From the NCBI GenBank assembly GCA_902464495.1, contig CABQJK010000022.1:1-31914 (forward strand): 31,914 bases of DNA. Reading direction: 5' to 3'. The notes below the pieces were generated by a model. The model was not told where the DNA came from and did not search any database. It saw only the letters and a list, made by a program, of their open reading frames with translations. Of this stretch, positions 30,019 to 31,914 are shown one piece after another; position 1 is the first letter of the stretch, and each line of letters starts with the position of its first letter. The position numbers were made by a program, and so were the translations under genes. The DNA is from an uncultured Collinsella sp. (GTDB lineage Bacteria; Actinomycetota; Coriobacteriia; Coriobacteriales; Coriobacteriaceae).

Positions 30019-30537
30019 ATGGAAGAACAAGCTTTTAGACAGGCGGTCGAGGATCACCGAGATGTCGTGTTCCGAATCGCCTTGACGTATCTGCGTGATC
30101 GCGCTGACGCCGACGATGTCGCTCAAGACGTCTTTCTAAAGTTACTCAAAAGCGATATGCATTTTGAAAGCTGGGAGCATCTTCGTCGATGGCTCATCCG
30201 GGTCACGATCAATGAATGCAAATCTCTCTTTCGAAAGCCGTGGAGGCGCGTGGAGGATATTGAAAGTCTGACCGATTCGCTCTTGACGGCGCAGGACGAG
30301 ACCAAGGCCGTCCTATTAGACGTCATGCGGCTTCCGGAACGATTCCGTATCTCCATCGTGCTCTATTACTATCTGGGCTTCTCGACTTCAGAGATTGCCG
30401 AGTTACTGCATGTGCCAGCCGCGACCGTTCGAACGCGTTTAGCTCGTGGTCGATCGAAGCTCAAATTCATCCTAGAGGAGGGCGACCGTGAAATCCAATC
30501 AAATCAAGCAGGCCTTCGAGTCCATCCAAGCCGATAG
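30019..30537 (+). CDS. ECF-family RNA polymerase sigma factor
   Basis: A 172-residue sigma-70-family factor with only regions 2 and 4. Region 2 is VFRIALTYLRDRADADDVAQ followed by DVFLKLLK; region 4 is LPERFRISIVLYYYLGFSTS with EIAELLHVPAATVRTRLARG as recognition helix. It binds core polymerase and redirects it to a small regulon, probably under envelope stress given its neighbour. The ATG at 30019 has GGAGGTGATT just upstream. The last 50 nt overlap the start of the next gene, typical for a sigma/anti-sigma pair. An ECF-like promoter lies upstream. Confidence 0.9.
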   Translation: MEEQAFRQAVEDHRDVVFRIALTYLRDRADADDVAQDVFLKLLKSDMHFESWEHLRRWLIRVTINECKSLFRKPWRRVEDIESLTDSLLTAQDETKAVLLDVMRLPERFRISIVLYYYLGFSTSEIAELLHVPAATVRTRLARGRSKLKFILEEGDREIQSNQAGLRVHPSR

Positions 30538-31564
30538 CGATCTTGCCGACCGTGTTATTGATGCTGCTGCGGGTGAGCCGCTTCATCGAAAGGGCCACGC
30601 GAAGCCTCTCTATGTTGCCGTAATCGGATGCCTTGCCGGAGTGCTGGCGACCGGAGGGGTCGCCTATGCCGTCGTCAATTCCAGTTATTTTGCCTCTGCC
30701 TGGGGAAACCATGGCAACGGAGAGTCCATTACCTGGACTAACGGTGGCTCGTCGGGGACTGAATATACCTACACCAGAGAGTTTGGTGATGGTACCGCGC
30801 CCCAAAGCCTGGAGGGTTCAGTGCAGAAGGTCAATCTGTCCGTCGAGGGCAACGGCTATACACTCGACATTCATGATATGGCTATCGACCAAAACGGCTG
30901 CGGTGCTGTGACGTTTACGCTGTCCAATCCAAATGGTGTTAACTACTACAAGCCGGCAGCAGAGACAGGCGAACTTGTTCTCTATGGTGAAGAAGAACAA
31001 GGCATCGGTACACCCAGCATGAACTTCGGCGAGGAATGGGCTGATACACGCTGCACCATTGATAAAGACACATCAAGCGACACGGTCATTAACGGCACGA
31101 TGTACTTTGCATCTTGGAATCGCGATCGAGATTTACGACATGCGGTCACCTGGAATATCAGTTGGACGGAGGGCAAAGGTGAGGATGCGAAGGTGATCGA
31201 GGTATCGACGCCAGAGTTTAACGTCGGAGCGCACGTCGATACAAAAGAACTCCGCTCCGATGACTCGCCTCTCGAGATTAGCCCGTTTTCCATCCAGACG
31301 CACATCGATGATCTGGGCTATGAAGCAGTTGATCATAAACTGACCGTCACCTACAAGGATGGGTCAGAGCAGATTATCGAAGATGACGACGCAGGGGCGT
31401 ACAATTTCTATGTTTCGATGGGACGCAATAGCGGAGAGAACATTTGGGTGCCAACGAAGTTGATTGATGTCGACCAAGTGGTTTCAGTAACGCTCGAAGG
31501 CACACGCTGCACTTCAACAGGGGGCGCCGAAACGTCGGAACCCTTTACCATCGTCTATTCGTAA
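30488..31564 (+). CDS. Probable membrane anti-sigma factor with extracellular domain (DUF4179-like)
   Basis: A 358-residue single-pass membrane protein. About 37 cytoplasmic residues (KSNQIKQAFESIQADSDLAD) are followed by one transmembrane helix, PLYVAVIGCLAGVLATGGVA, and a large outside domain rich in serine, threonine and aspartate, with beta-rich character. The pattern of short cytoplasmic arm, helix and beta-rich exterior fits anti-sigma factors encoded directly after ECF sigma genes in Firmicutes and Actinobacteria. The GTG start at 30488 has GAGGAG 7 nt upstream and overlaps the sigma gene by 50 nt, consistent with coupled translation. No zinc-binding HxxxCxxC motif was seen, so it is not a ZAS-type anti-sigma factor. 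The role is inferred from context. Confidence 0.75.
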   Translation: MKSNQIKQAFESIQADSDLADRVIDAAAGEPLHRKGHAKPLYVAVIGCLAGVLATGGVAYAVVNSSYFASAWGNHGNGESITWTNGGSSGTEYTYTREFGDGTAPQSLEGSVQKVNLSVEGNGYTLDIHDMAIDQNGCGAVTFTLSNPNGVNYYKPAAETGELVLYGEEEQGIGTPSMNFGEEWADTRCTIDKDTSSDTVINGTMYFASWNRDRDLRHAVTWNISWTEGKGEDAKVIEVSTPEFNVGAHVDTKELRSDDSPLEISPFSIQTHIDDLGYEAVDHKLTVTYKDGSEQIIEDDDAGAYNFYVSMGRNSGENIWVPTKLIDVDQVVSVTLEGTRCTSTGGAETSEPFTIVYS

Positions 31565-31571
31565 GATTTGG

Positions 31572-31604
31572 GGCCGCTTCCCACTAGGGGAAGCGGCCTA
31601 TTTT
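31572..31604 (+). terminator. Sigma/anti-sigma operon terminator
   Basis: GGCCGCTTCC (31572-31581) pairs with GGAAGCGGCC (31589-31598) and is followed by TATTTTG. It lies 8 nt after the anti-sigma stop codon. Confidence 0.82.
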
Positions 31605-31630
31605 GCGTTATATGGACGGTTATTTTGAGC

Positions 31631-31772
31631 GATATTCGCCTGAATATCGGAAGTATGCGGCAAAATCTCGATGGGCCGACCACACCGCATATGCTCAAGC
31701 GCTCTACCTGCGGGTTTATTATCGCAAAACCCCGGCGTGCTCGGCAGGTCCAGAATTTGCCGCATACTTCCG
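31631..31772. repeat. Structured, multi-stem palindromic element
   Basis: A small hairpin GATATTC/GAATATC (31631-31648) touches a long 17-bp perfect pair, 31648-31664 with 31756-31772. Inside it lie ACCTGC (31706-31711) with GCAGGT (31744-31749), and GGGTTT (31712-31717) with AAACCC (31727-31732). The arrangement could fold as a multi-branched DNA or RNA. The open reading frames across it look like chance. The 350-bp end of the window has otherwise only a terminator and hairpin copy E. Confidence 0.6.
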
Positions 31773-31825
31773 AAAGCGCCGCCGATTTCCCTATGACAGA
31801 TGAGGGCGGATCACCGCTGGAGCGC

Positions 31826-31881
31826 GACGTTTCCGCAGATAAAACCGACCAAAACAAACCTGTCCCTTTTTGGCAGGTAAC
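31826..31881 (-). repeat. CTGTCCC-loop hairpin, copy E
   Basis: This 56-nt stretch matches copy C at 47 of 56 positions, including CGCAGATAAAACC and AAACCTGTCCC. The arms pair only partly. GGGACAG is on the minus strand, as for copies A to C, where it is downstream of minus-strand genes. The next gene beyond the window is not visible. Confidence 0.75.
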
Positions 31882-31914
31882 GTTGCCCCGACGAGCGCGT
31901 CGGATTCCCGGCCC

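Noticed and set aside
31603..31803. A 66-residue plus-strand ORF, and a 100-residue minus-strand ORF over the same region
   Set aside because: Both run through the long inverted repeat, lack ribosome sites, and their composition reflects the palindromes.

Overview
The window looks like chromosomal core DNA from a Coriobacteriia actinobacterium, most likely Collinsella or a close relative. This is inferred from the GC-rich, G/C-ending codon use, the actinobacterial-type RpoB and RpoC, the operon content and intergenic space full of palindromes. No 16S rRNA, tRNA, CRISPR array, prophage, integrase or transposase gene was seen. Very long antisense ORFs, one spanning rpoB and rpoC, are by-products of codon bias.

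Layout. 1-9.4 kb is mostly minus strand: an MscS-type channel; a cell-wall-anchored 5'-nucleotidase broken by a frameshift; a three-gene ABC importer (lipoprotein, permease, ATPase) of the TrpXYZ-like family; a WYL-type regulator; asnS; and a PTS glucose IIA protein. 9.6-16.8 kb is plus strand: an alpha/beta hydrolase, a small unknown protein, a fused FeoA-FeoB ferrous iron transporter, a SotB-like MFS exporter, and a two-gene unit of a GH13 glycosidase with a deoxyinosine-type DNA glycosylase. A flavodoxin-like gene (minus) and a class I aminotransferase (plus) follow. 18.7-29.7 kb is the ribosomal/RNA polymerase block: L10 leader with attenuator, rplJ, rplL, then galU, rpoB and rpoC. 30.0-31.6 kb carries an ECF sigma factor and a membrane protein that is probably its anti-sigma factor. 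The right edge is non-coding and highly structured.

What stands out. (1) A small hairpin family with a conserved loop (CTGTCCC / GGGACAG) and changing, mostly self-complementary arms occurs five times, with GGGACAG always on the coding strand of the preceding gene in the four copies where that gene is visible. (2) RpoC has a tail of roughly 220 residues containing a helix-hairpin-helix that resembles the C-terminal domain of RpoA. (3) RpoB has about eight extra residues in the normally near-invariant fork-loop-2 segment beside the rifampicin region. (4) The rplJ promoter forms one half of a 249-bp inverted duplication whose other half holds a degenerate, oppositely facing copy. (5) The last third of the aminotransferase gene has a sharply different codon preference, suggesting a recombination joint. 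(6) galU sits between rplL and rpoB. (7) The ECF sigma gene is preceded by a sequence that looks like a classic ECF promoter.

How the genes relate. Most are housekeeping functions (translation, transcription, sugar phosphate and nucleotide-sugar supply, iron and solute transport). No multi-gene defence or biosynthetic system was recognised. The novelty is in regulatory and repeat DNA and in the polymerase subunit extensions. Protein names rest on motifs read by eye; no database search was run.
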